DNA from: Fluviirhizobium alvei
GTDB lineage: Bacteria; Pseudomonadota; Alphaproteobacteria; Rhizobiales; Rhizobiaceae
Length of the DNA: 64,000 nt
Assembly: GCF_030551875.1 (NCBI RefSeq)
Contig: NZ_JAUOZU010000021.1
Location: 25,972-89,971, forward strand
Reading direction: 5' to 3'
A program made the position numbers and the translations under genes. Below the pieces are notes generated by a model. It saw only the letters and a program-made list of their open reading frames with translations. It did not search any database and was not told the origin of the DNA. Positions 1 through 7,224 of this stretch are shown piece after piece. Every line of letters begins with the position of its first letter. Within the stretch, counting starts at the first letter, position 1.

Positions 1-1
1 T

Positions 2-1189
2 CACGTTGTCGATCAATGCAAGGCCGACGAGACGTGCAACAAACCTTTTCCCGATCTCGACAAGGTCATTGTCGAGACTTTGCAGAGGGCAAAGGCCGGC
101 AAGATCATCCACCAGGGCAAACCCATTGCGGTGACAACGGTTTTACGGCCTTTTGAAGAGCGGAATACGCACGACGAAAACCTGTCAATGACGCCCTACA
201 TTCCCGCATTCATCTACGAACTGCATCGCGGCAAGGAAATGCCCACGGTTGACATGCTGGTGGCGCGTGATTTTGTGATGCCAAAGGCGGGAGAGGCAGA
301 TATTGCCGCCGCCGCCACAGCTCTCCCGAAAGAGCAGCAGAGCCTGATCCAGACGCTCGTCGATAACGCGGAAATCTCACAGCGTATCGATCGGTCGAAC
401 CAGAACGTGATGGCAGAACTCCGGGAACTGGTTGACGAAGGCAGCCAGTTTGGACCAGTGGCCGTCCTGTTCGACAAGGAGCTTGAAAAGGCACTCCGCG
501 CAGTCAAATCCGAAGACCCTTCCAAGCTTGAGAGCATCCTCGCGGATTATGTCGCCCTCCAGAACATTGAACCTTCAAAGGAGGCGCTCGCGGGTTTTGT
601 CACGTCCCACACGAAGGGCGAGACTGCCAAACGGCTTCTCACCCTGATCGACAGCATGACCGCTACCGAAGTCACTGGATCATTCGCCATTATCAAGCGC
701 GACGCGGCAACTTCGGAAAAGGGCTTCTTTGAAGGCATGTATCTCTTCAACTATGCCTGCCAGGAAGACATCCCCTATAACAGCTACGAGGGATACAAGG
801 CCTATACCGCCAGTCTCAAATATCCCCATCTGGCAGACGAATGGGATGGAATGGCGAGCGGCTTTTTCGGAGCATGCAAGGCCTTCAAGCCGCATCCGAG
901 AGAGAACTGGCATATGCCCGTCGAGAGCGATATCCCAACACTCTCAATAGGCGGCCTCTACGATTCGCAGACGCCCGCCAGCTGGGCTCATGTTGCGGTC
1001 GAAAAGCTGACCAATGCCCAGGTCTTTCTCATTCCTGAAGCGGGTCATGGCGCAGTTCTCTACCAATCCTGCGTAGCCGACATGGGTGTCGCCTTCACCA
1101 ACAACCCCAAACGCAAGCTCTCAGACACTTGCGTCAGGAGCATCAAGGTGAATTGGAACATCCCGGACTGGGCAAAGGCTGCAAACTAG
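2..1189 (+). CDS. Alpha/beta hydrolase with TAP-like C-terminal domain (5' end outside window)
   Basis: The reading frame is open from the left edge, so the N-terminus and the nucleophile serine motif lie outside the window; 395 residues are visible. The last 110 residues look like the TAP-like C-terminal part of tripeptidyl-aminopeptidase/proline-iminopeptidase-type hydrolases: an acid motif GGLYDSQTP followed by EAGHGAVL, which would supply the catalytic Asp and His. Several cysteines near the end (in SCVAD and DTCVR) suggest a disulfide-bonded exported enzyme, but the signal peptide cannot be seen. A central insertion of about 200 residues with many charged helices precedes this part. The stop codon TAG coincides with the edge of the inverted-repeat element that follows. 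Family assignment is fairly safe; the substrate is unknown. Confidence 0.7.
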   Translation, partial: HVVDQCKADETCNKPFPDLDKVIVETLQRAKAGKIIHQGKPIAVTTVLRPFEERNTHDENLSMTPYIPAFIYELHRGKEMPTVDMLVARDFVMPKAGEADIAAAATALPKEQQSLIQTLVDNAEISQRIDRSNQNVMAELRELVDEGSQFGPVAVLFDKELEKALRAVKSEDPSKLESILADYVALQNIEPSKEALAGFVTSHTKGETAKRLLTLIDSMTATEVTGSFAIIKRDAATSEKGFFEGMYLFNYACQEDIPYNSYEGYKAYTASLKYPHLADEWDGMASGFFGACKAFKPHPRENWHMPVESDIPTLSIGGLYDSQTPASWAHVAVEKLTNAQVFLIPEAGHGAVLYQSCVADMGVAFTNNPKRKLSDTCVRSIKVNWNIPDWAKAAN

Positions 1190-1462
1190 AGCACTTCCTG
1201 CCAATTCGGGGTCAGTTCTGTTTCTCGATTGGTGCGCGTGATCCGGTGGTGAGCCGGTTGAAGCGCGATACAGAAGTATCGGGCAAGACCGGATCGCCAT
1301 CGGGCACCCACCAATCGGAAACCCGAAGGGACGGGCGCTTTTGCACCAATCCCTGCGCAAAGGCCCTTGAACGTATCAAAGGATATGCCCTGCGGGCCTT
1401 TGCTTGATCTTGTCGCAAAATCGCTCCGTCAGAATGACCCCGAATTGACAGGAAATGCTCTA
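1187..1462. repeat. 276-bp inverted-repeat (MITE/RIME-like) element
   Basis: The left end (1188-1220) and right end (1430-1461) are inverted copies of each other, about 30 of 33 positions matching, with outer ends TAGAGCAC and TGCTCTA. Inside are nested palindromes: GATTGGTG at 1227 against CACCAATC at 1309 and again at 1344, and a CGATAC/GTATCG hairpin. No credible coding frame or transposase lies within. Short rhizobial palindromic intergenic elements (RIME-type) are an established class; assignment of this copy to a named family is not possible here. The element begins in the stop codon of the upstream hydrolase. Confidence 0.7.
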
Positions 1463-1695
1463 ATCTTCATGGCGTTTATGAACTCAACCAAGCATCAATG
1501 ACAGGAAGCCATTGCGTGGGACCGCACACCTTCCTCCGACGCGAAGCATAGCGGAGAGCGATGCTTTGGAGCGAAGATTGCGACAAGCCGGGGAAGGATG
1601 TGGCCTATCCGGAGGGCCGGACGTTTTTCCCTCCGGACATAGTCGTAAGCCAAAATCGCTCCGGCGCCATCGTCGCCTATCATCGACGCCTGGTC
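1463..1695. other. Gene-free stretch with a perfect 9-bp hairpin
   Basis: No convincing gene is present. A perfect inverted repeat TCCGGAGGG (1608-1616) and CCCTCCGGA (1629-1637) encloses a 12-base loop ending in five T. It lies downstream of the SRPBCC gene on the minus strand and could end that transcript, but neither strand has a T-run after the stem, so it is only terminator-like. Confidence 0.4.
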
Positions 1696-2226
1696 TCAGG
1701 CCGGGATCATAGCCTCATAGTCATCGCGCAAGTGCGACCAGTGGTCCCAGAACGGTTTGGGGGCGATCGCTTCGAGACGCGCCTTGAGGATATCGAGATG
1801 CGCGTGCCAGCCGGCGCCGATCTTGACCATGTTCGCGCGATCGCTGATGCGCTTGTGGATCACGGTCAGCAGCACATCTCCCCCCTTCGGCTCCAGCATG
1901 AAGCTGACTTCGCCGCCGCCCCAGGCGAAAGCCAGCTTACGCGGCGGATCGATTTCCGTCACCCGGCTCTGCATGCGATGTTCCTCGCCGAAACCTTCCG
2001 GGCGGCTGCCGGGCGGGTCGGTCAGTTCGTCATTGCGCCAGACCAGTTCCATCGGCCCATCGACCGTGAGATCCATCGGGCCAGACGCCAGCCACTTGCG
2101 CCGGAGGTCGCTGTCGGTGAGATAGGACCAGACACGCTCGGCGGGACCGGGCAGCAGGCGTTCCAGTTTCAAAGTCGCCTGTTCGACGACGGCCGCATAG
2201 TCGTTCACTTTCGCATGCTCATTCAT
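1696..2226 (-). CDS. SRPBCC (AHSA1/START-like) family protein
   Basis: A 176-residue protein of the SRPBCC hydrophobic-cavity fold, AHSA1 (activator of Hsp90 ATPase homologue) branch. The family pattern is clear: an early ERxLPGPAERVWSYLTD stretch, a central WRNDE region, then the ExxPPRKLAFAWGGGEVSF core and a long C-terminal helix containing AGWHAHLD. Such proteins bind small hydrophobic ligands; the ligand here is unknown. The start is preceded by a good GGGAGAG ribosome site, and the gene overlaps the end of the ArsR gene by 4 bp, so the two are translationally coupled. ArsR plus SRPBCC is a frequent pair in proteobacteria, in which the regulator controls its partner. Confidence 0.85.
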   Translation of the reverse strand: MNEHAKVNDYAAVVEQATLKLERLLPGPAERVWSYLTDSDLRRKWLASGPMDLTVDGPMELVWRNDELTDPPGSRPEGFGEEHRMQSRVTEIDPPRKLAFAWGGGEVSFMLEPKGGDVLLTVIHKRISDRANMVKIGAGWHAHLDILKARLEAIAPKPFWDHWSHLRDDYEAMIPA

Positions 2227-2582
2227 CGCGTCTCTCCCTTTTTGACATCGTCATCGCGGTCGGCCCGCAGCAGATTTTCGAGCATATCGAGGCGATCGGT
2301 CCAGAAGCGCTGGTAAATCGCCAACCACTCATGCGCTTGCGCCAGCGGTCCGGGATCGAGCCGGCAGACATGGGTACGCCCCCTCACCTCGCGGCGGATA
2401 AGCCCCGCACTCTCCAGCACCTTGATGTGCTTGGAGGCTGCGGCGAGCGACATGTCATAGGGTGCGGCGAGATCGCTGACATTGCGTTCGCCCGAAGCAA
2501 GGGCCGCCAACATCCCGCGCCGCGTCGCATCCGACAAAGCGTGAAAGACCAGATCCATATGCTGTGCGTTATATTCAACCAT
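2223..2582 (-). CDS. ArsR-family winged-helix transcriptional regulator
   Basis: A 119-residue ArsR/SmtB-type regulator. The winged-helix signature is visible: an FHALSDATRRGMLAAL opening helix, the VSDLAAPYDMSLAAASKHIKVLE helix-turn-helix, then GLIRREVRGRTHVCRL as wing. No CxC metal-binding motif is present, so metal sensing is unlikely; this matches the ArsR subgroup paired with SRPBCC proteins. Translation may begin at position 2582 or at the methionine eight residues later (2558); neither has a clear Shine-Dalgarno sequence, and the first overlaps an operator. First gene of a two-gene operon with the SRPBCC gene. Probably autoregulated through the two palindromes just upstream. Confidence 0.9.
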   Translation of the reverse strand: MVEYNAQHMDLVFHALSDATRRGMLAALASGERNVSDLAAPYDMSLAAASKHIKVLESAGLIRREVRGRTHVCRLDPGPLAQAHEWLAIYQRFWTDRLDMLENLLRADRDDDVKKGETR

Positions 2583-2630
2583 GCGGTTGAATATTCATGA
2601 TCAACGTTTAATTGTCAACCAATTGGTTGA
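2571..2630 (-). promoter_or_regulatory. Twin operator and promoter of the arsR-SRPBCC operon
   Basis: Two palindromes share the core TCAACC-N4-GGTTGA, at 2575-2590 (extended to 10-bp arms, 2571-2594) and at 2615-2630. Their centres are exactly 40 bp apart, close to four helical turns. On the minus strand a consensus -35 TTGACA (2618-2613) is embedded in the upstream palindrome, and 17 bp later AATATT (2595-2590) overlaps the downstream one. A dimeric repressor on either site would block RNA polymerase. The sites are seen directly; ownership by the adjacent ArsR protein is inferred. Confidence 0.75.
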
Positions 2631-2693
2631 ATATATTTGCAGAGAAAGGCAAGCTGCAGCCGTATCGCGCTGAGATTGCTCTGGAATGCGTGG

Positions 2694-3839
2694 TCAGGAG
2701 AGCTGGTCGACGAGCTTGCCCAGCATGGTGCGGCAGGCTTCGAGCTGGGAATGGCTCACGAATTCATCCGGCTTGTGGCCCTGATCCATGCTGCCCGGAC
2801 CGCAGACGACGACCGGCACATCGAGATGATCGCGAAACAGGCCGCCCTCGGTGCCGAAGGCGACCTTGATCATGGAGCCGCCCGACAGCGCCATGGCCCG
2901 GCTCGCCGTTTCCGACTGTTTGGACGTATCGAGCCCCGGATAGGAATTGAAGACTTCGAGCGTGATGCCGGTTTCGGGGAAACGGCCACGTTGACGGGCG
3001 CTGATTGTCTCGGCGCTCGCAAACAGCCGGTCGAGGAAGATTTTCGGATCATCGCCGGCGAGATTGCGGATTTCGAAATCCATCACGCAGTTGTCGGGTA
3101 CGATGTTGAGGGCCGCACCGCCGCGAATGATGCCGGCATGCAGCGTCGTATAGGGAATATCGTAATCGTCATCGCGCAGGCCGGTCTCGACGATCTCCTC
3201 CTGCAGGGCGCGGATCTGGCCGAGCAGGTCGGAGGCGAGATGGATGGCGTTGAGGCCGGTGGGGGCGAGCGCCGAATGGGCGGCATGGCCACGGCAGGTG
3301 GCGCGGATATTGGTCTTGCCCTTGTGACCGACGGCAACCTGCATGGCGGTCGGCTCGCCGATCAGCACCCAATCCGGCCGGATGCCGGCCTTCGCGAGTT
3401 CGCCCAGCATCGGGCGCACGCCGACGCAGCCGATTTCCTCGTCGTAGGAGAGCGCCAGATGCAGCGGACGCGCAAGCGGCCGGTCCTTGGCCGCAACCAT
3501 CGCCTCGATGGCGCAGGCAACGAAGCCCTTCATGTCGGTGGTGCCGCGGCCGTAATAGCGGCCGTCGCGCTCGATCATGCGGAACGGATCGCTGCTCCAG
3601 GCCTGGCCATCGACGGGAACGACATCGGTATGGCCGGAAAGCACCACGCCGCCATCGACTTCGGGGCCGACGCTGGCAAAGAGCGAGGCGCGATCGCCGC
3701 GTTCCTCGGGATAGAGCCTCGCCTCGATGCCCGCCTCGGCAAGCAGGCCGGCGACATAGCGGATCAGATCGATATTGCCGTCACGGCTGACGGTGGGGAA
3801 CGCGATCAGCCGGTCGAGGATTTCAAGCGCAGAATTCAT
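2694..3839 (-). CDS. argE: Acetylornithine deacetylase
   Basis: A 381-residue M20-family metallohydrolase, the usual ArgE length. It hydrolyses N-acetylornithine to ornithine and acetate in arginine synthesis. The metal site is complete: SGHTDVVPV (His70), GRGTTDMKG (Asp102), DEE (Glu134/Glu135, base and metal ligand), GEP (Glu162) and a final His in DQGHKPDE. The dimerisation domain lies in the middle, about residues 175-290. Good ribosome site (AGGAATAGGA). It follows the phosphatase gene by 8 bp on the same strand and is probably cotranscribed with it. Related M20 deacylases look similar, so acetylornithine as substrate is likely but not proven. Confidence 0.88.
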   Translation of the reverse strand: MNSALEILDRLIAFPTVSRDGNIDLIRYVAGLLAEAGIEARLYPEERGDRASLFASVGPEVDGGVVLSGHTDVVPVDGQAWSSDPFRMIERDGRYYGRGTTDMKGFVACAIEAMVAAKDRPLARPLHLALSYDEEIGCVGVRPMLGELAKAGIRPDWVLIGEPTAMQVAVGHKGKTNIRATCRGHAAHSALAPTGLNAIHLASDLLGQIRALQEEIVETGLRDDDYDIPYTTLHAGIIRGGAALNIVPDNCVMDFEIRNLAGDDPKIFLDRLFASAETISARQRGRFPETGITLEVFNSYPGLDTSKQSETASRAMALSGGSMIKVAFGTEGGLFRDHLDVPVVVCGPGSMDQGHKPDEFVSHSQLEACRTMLGKLVDQLS

Positions 3840-3847
3840 TCCTATTC

Positions 3848-4411
3848 CTAACTTTCGATTCCGAAAGCCTTTTCGATTTTTTCCCAGGTCACGTCCATCG
3901 CAAAGGTGGGCGACAGAAGCGGAATGCCGACATGACCGTAATAGGGCGAGAGCTGCAGTTCGGCCAATTCCTCATTGTAGCCGGCGATCTGCTGAGTATA
4001 GATCACGGCGGCAAGTCCGGTGCGGTCGGAGCCAGCCTTGCAATGGATGAGCAACGGTTTCGGCGCATCGCGCATGATCGCGATCAGCTGACGAACTTCG
4101 TCGATGCTGAGTTCCTGCGAAGCCGACATCTTGAAATCGACATGGTTGAGCCCCAGCCGGGACGATTCCGCTATCTCTTCGCGATACCAATCGGTATTGA
4201 GATCGGCACCGCGCAGGTTGATGACGGTGCGGATCTTGTACTGGGCGACATAGCGATCGAGCTGCGCCGACGTCGGCTGGGCGGAGCGATAGAGTTCTCC
4301 GGCAATGACTTCATGGAAGTTGCCGCTCATCTTCAGATAGACGACATAGAAGCCGAACAGCACCAGGACAAGTGCGAAGCCCTTGCCCAATCGCTTCAAC
4401 CATTTCAGCAT
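3848..4411 (-). CDS. Membrane-anchored tyrosine/dual-specificity phosphatase family protein
   Basis: A 187-residue protein with one N-terminal membrane segment (about residues 10-26) and a cysteine-dependent phosphatase domain. The signature HCKAGSDRTG holds Cys124 and Arg130 (CX5R). The YRSAQPT and TVINLRG motifs match the dual-specificity phosphatase/Siw14-like family found in many proteobacteria. The start at 4411 is chosen because AGGAG lies 7-8 bases upstream; the frame is open further upstream but that extension looks non-coding. The type II topology (short N-terminus, anchor, then domain) would place the catalytic domain in the periplasm. The substrate is unknown. argE follows 8 bp downstream, with no evident functional link. 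Confidence 0.8.
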   Translation of the reverse strand: MLKWLKRLGKGFALVLVLFGFYVVYLKMSGNFHEVIAGELYRSAQPTSAQLDRYVAQYKIRTVINLRGADLNTDWYREEIAESSRLGLNHVDFKMSASQELSIDEVRQLIAIMRDAPKPLLIHCKAGSDRTGLAAVIYTQQIAGYNEELAELQLSPYYGHVGIPLLSPTFAMDVTWEKIEKAFGIES

Positions 4412-4545
4412 GCCGTTTTGCTCCTGCCTTGCCCTCCGCTGCGCTTCCGCAGCATGGAGGTTAGGAGCGGCATAACACATATGCCGCTTTCTGGCACCCC
4501 TTCTGGAGCAGGATGATGTCAGAACGATCACCCTTTGACGACAAT

Positions 4546-4914
4546 TCAGAGATCCGCCATCGCCGCGATGTAGCTTTTGCGGATCGAAGGCGAGCGGACA
4601 TCCCAAATGACCGGCGTCCCCTTGGCGATGATCCAGCTGTCGCCGGGACCGTAGATGACGGTCTGGCCGGTCGTCTCGTCGGTCAGCGCAACCTGGCCGT
4701 CAAGAAGGGTCGCATGTTCGTGGAAGGCATAGACGACGCGGTATTTGCCCTTCGTGGCGGCATAAAGCCCGCCGGAGACAGCGGTTTCCAGCGTTCCGAA
4801 CAGCAGTTTGCCCGAAACCTGCATCGGGCCTTCGAGCGTTGTGGCGCCGATATCTTCCGGTGCGCCCCAGGCGTCGAGTTCGATCCGGTCCATATCGAGT
4901 TTGAACGGCAGCAT
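4546..4914 (-). CDS. Cupin-domain protein
   Basis: A 122-residue single-domain cupin. The barrel is recognisable from YRVVYAFHEHATLLDGQVALTD and the PGDSWIIAKGTPVIWDV strand, as in the ethanolamine-utilisation (EutQ)/DUF861-type cupins. The HEH pair and a preceding Glu could hold a metal ion, but the classical motif is incomplete. The start at 4914 has GGAGAAG directly upstream; the longer frame overlapping the next gene is not needed. It lies 10 bp behind the trimethylamine-dehydrogenase-like gene and is clearly its operon partner, suggesting a role in the same amine degradation route. The biochemical role is unknown. Confidence 0.8.
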   Translation of the reverse strand: MLPFKLDMDRIELDAWGAPEDIGATTLEGPMQVSGKLLFGTLETAVSGGLYAATKGKYRVVYAFHEHATLLDGQVALTDETTGQTVIYGPGDSWIIAKGTPVIWDVRSPSIRKSYIAAMADL

Positions 4915-4924
4915 TTTCTTCTCC

Positions 4925-7033
4925 TCAAAGCGGCGCAAGGCCGGTGATTTCACGTTTGAATGGCAGCTCGCCTTCGGCAAGCGGCGGCTGGTCGAGCTCT
5001 TCGGCATAGCGACGGCCGGCATAGGTGGCGTGCGCAATGGTCGCAGGCGCGAGCGCATCGCCAATGGCAACGACGCTTTCGATGCCCGCATCGGCCCATT
5101 CGGCCTGACGGGCCTTCAAATCCAGACAGAGGCTTTCGTTGGGAAGCCGGCCGGTGACCAGCACGACACTGTCGGCGGCGATCTTTTCCTGCCGGCCGGT
5201 GAAGGTGCAGCCGAGCGTCGCTTCGCCATGGCCGATCGCATCGACCGAGACGAAGGTGCGCACCTTGACGCCCTTTTCGAGGAGCCGCTTCTGGATGAAA
5301 TGCTGCTCCATCGTGTTGCGGGTCCAGGTGGAGGCTTCCGAGGCCGGCGTGGCATAGATGGTCTCATAGCCCTTTTCGGCCATCAGTTCGGCCATGACGC
5401 CGCCCATGTAATAATGGTCGTCATCCCAGACCAGCACAGTCTTGCCCTTCGGCAGGCGACCATCCATCACATCAGACGGCGACAGCACATCGGCACCCTC
5501 GGCAATCGGCATCGGCACCGTATGGAAGTGACCGACACCATCGGCGCGCCAGGTCGAGCCCGTGGCGATCGCCACGCGCGGGATGCCGAAGGCGAGCACA
5601 TCGTCGGCGGTCAGTCGGCTATCGAAATAGGTTTCGACATTGGCGAGCTGGTTGAGCTGCAGCTTGCGGTAATCGGCAACCCGGATCCAGGCCGCCAGCC
5701 CCGGAAGCCGGGCTTCCTTGAGCACGCGACCGCCGAGTTCGGTGCCGGCTTCGGCGAGCGTGACGGGATAGCCGCGCTTGCCAAGCGCCTGTGCGGCCTC
5801 GAGACCGGCCGGACCGGACCCGACGATCAGAACCGGCTTTTCGGTCTTGGCACGGCGGATCTTTTCCGGATGCCAGCCCTTGCGCCATTCCTCGGCCATG
5901 GTCGGGTTCTGGGTGCAGCGGATCGGCGACATGGTGAAATCGCCAGATACGCAGATATTGCAGCCGATACATTCGCGGATATCGTCGAACCGGCCTTCGA
6001 ACACCTTTTCGGGGAGGAACGGATCGGCAATCGAGGGACGCGCCGCCCCGATCATGTCGAGAATGCCCTTGTTGACGAGGCTGACCATGCGATCGACGGA
6101 CGTATAGCGGCCAACCCCGACGACAGGCTTGGTGGTCAGGCGCTTGATGCCGGAAATGAACGGCTCCTGCACGCCCTCCTCGGCAAAACGCGAGGTGCGG
6201 CTGTCATTCTCCCAGCCGGCAAGCGTCACATCCCAGAGATCGGGCAGATCGCCGATCAGGCCGATCATGTCCTCGACCTCGGCCTTTTCCAGACCGCCCT
6301 CGCCCAATAGCTCGTCGACCGAAATGCGGATCGGGACCGCACAGGTGTCGCCGACGGCGGCCTTGGTCTCCTCGGTAATCTCGCGCAGCAGGCGGACGCG
6401 GTTTTCGATCGAGCCGCCATATTCGTCGGTGCGGTGATTGTAACGGCGCGACAGGAAGTGATGCAGGAAGCCGAGCGCGTGCGCCGCATAGACATAGATG
6501 AGGTCGAAGCCGGCCTGACGGGCGCGCAGCACCGCCTGCAGGTGCCATTTGCGCAGGTTCCTGATGTCTTCCTTGTCCATCGCACGCGCCTGCACCGGAT
6601 CATAGGTGAAGGTGGCGACCGGCAGATGCCCCGGCCCCATCGGCACTTCGCGCGAATAGAGGTTGGGGCCGTTCATGCCATTGTAGGCGAGCTCGATGCC
6701 GGCCAGCGCGCCATGTTCGTGGATCTTGTCGGCCATGCGGGCGAGTGCCGGAATATCGCGGTCATCCCACAGGCGCAGTTCGATGAAGGGCGTGATTTCG
6801 GACGTATGGTGCAATTCGACCTGCTCGGTGCAGACGACCGCCCAGCCGCCCTCGGCCTTGACCCCGCGCATATGGGCAAGTGCTGTGGGATCGCGATAGC
6901 CCATGCCGTTACAATGCGGCACCTGGTAGAAACGGTTGCGCGCCACCTTCGGTCCGATCTTCACCGGCTCGAACAGCACATCGTAACGCGCAGGACGTGC
7001 CTGCGGCACACCCCATTTCAGCATCTCATCCAT
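4925..7033 (-). CDS. Trimethylamine dehydrogenase/DgcA-like iron-sulfur flavoprotein
   Basis: A 702-residue enzyme of the Old-Yellow-Enzyme fusion family (trimethylamine dehydrogenase, dimethylglycine demethylase DgcA, 2,4-dienoyl-CoA reductase). Residues 15-345 form the FMN barrel, 355-373 carry the 4Fe-4S ligands (CIGCNIC, then Cys373), and the rest is a dinucleotide-binding part starting at VLIVGSGPAG (402-411). Cys41 in QVPHCNG aligns with Cys30 of trimethylamine dehydrogenase, the residue that binds FMN covalently, so a 6-S-cysteinyl-FMN enzyme oxidising a methylated amine is likely. That points to TMADH or DgcA rather than dienoyl-CoA reductase. The substrate (trimethylamine, dimethylamine, dimethylglycine or a betaine product) cannot be fixed from sequence. 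First gene of an operon with the cupin. Confidence 0.82.
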   Translation of the reverse strand: MDEMLKWGVPQARPARYDVLFEPVKIGPKVARNRFYQVPHCNGMGYRDPTALAHMRGVKAEGGWAVVCTEQVELHHTSEITPFIELRLWDDRDIPALARMADKIHEHGALAGIELAYNGMNGPNLYSREVPMGPGHLPVATFTYDPVQARAMDKEDIRNLRKWHLQAVLRARQAGFDLIYVYAAHALGFLHHFLSRRYNHRTDEYGGSIENRVRLLREITEETKAAVGDTCAVPIRISVDELLGEGGLEKAEVEDMIGLIGDLPDLWDVTLAGWENDSRTSRFAEEGVQEPFISGIKRLTTKPVVGVGRYTSVDRMVSLVNKGILDMIGAARPSIADPFLPEKVFEGRFDDIRECIGCNICVSGDFTMSPIRCTQNPTMAEEWRKGWHPEKIRRAKTEKPVLIVGSGPAGLEAAQALGKRGYPVTLAEAGTELGGRVLKEARLPGLAAWIRVADYRKLQLNQLANVETYFDSRLTADDVLAFGIPRVAIATGSTWRADGVGHFHTVPMPIAEGADVLSPSDVMDGRLPKGKTVLVWDDDHYYMGGVMAELMAEKGYETIYATPASEASTWTRNTMEQHFIQKRLLEKGVKVRTFVSVDAIGHGEATLGCTFTGRQEKIAADSVVLVTGRLPNESLCLDLKARQAEWADAGIESVVAIGDALAPATIAHATYAGRRYAEELDQPPLAEGELPFKREITGLAPL

Positions 7034-7224
7034 TGGTCAGCGGCTCCGCCCGAACAGTCGAAGTCTCACAAAGCCACAGCGCTAGCTTCAATGAAAGTAA
7101 TCTTTATTGGATCATTGATTTTGTAAAAGCTAAGCAAGCCGAAAATGGCGGCGTTCAGAAGCTGATTCAACCCTTTGCGAGGATGATTCCGAAAATGGAA
7201 CCATCCAACTGAATCCAAAGGAAT
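7034..7224. other. Intergenic region upstream of the amine dehydrogenase-like operon
   Basis: A 191-bp stretch, less GC-rich than its surroundings around 7080-7140. It must hold the promoter of the minus-strand flavoprotein operon; a possible -35 TTTACA can be read on the minus strand near 7125, but the -10 is poor. Three GANTC sites (7164, 7185, 7211) lie within 52 bp. No gene is visible. Confidence 0.35.

Noticed and set aside
1129..1407. Small frames inside the inverted-repeat element
   Set aside because: They run through the palindromic arms and have no ribosome site; the element is better read as non-coding.
4808..6310. 500-codon frame opposite the amine-dehydrogenase-like gene
   Set aside because: Shadow frame; the minus-strand product has FMN, 4Fe-4S and dinucleotide motifs.
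7164..7215. Cluster of three GANTC sites upstream of the amine-dehydrogenase-like operon
   Set aside because: Smaller than the pleC cluster and without a CtrA box, so taken as probable chance; it is a caution for reading GANTC clusters.
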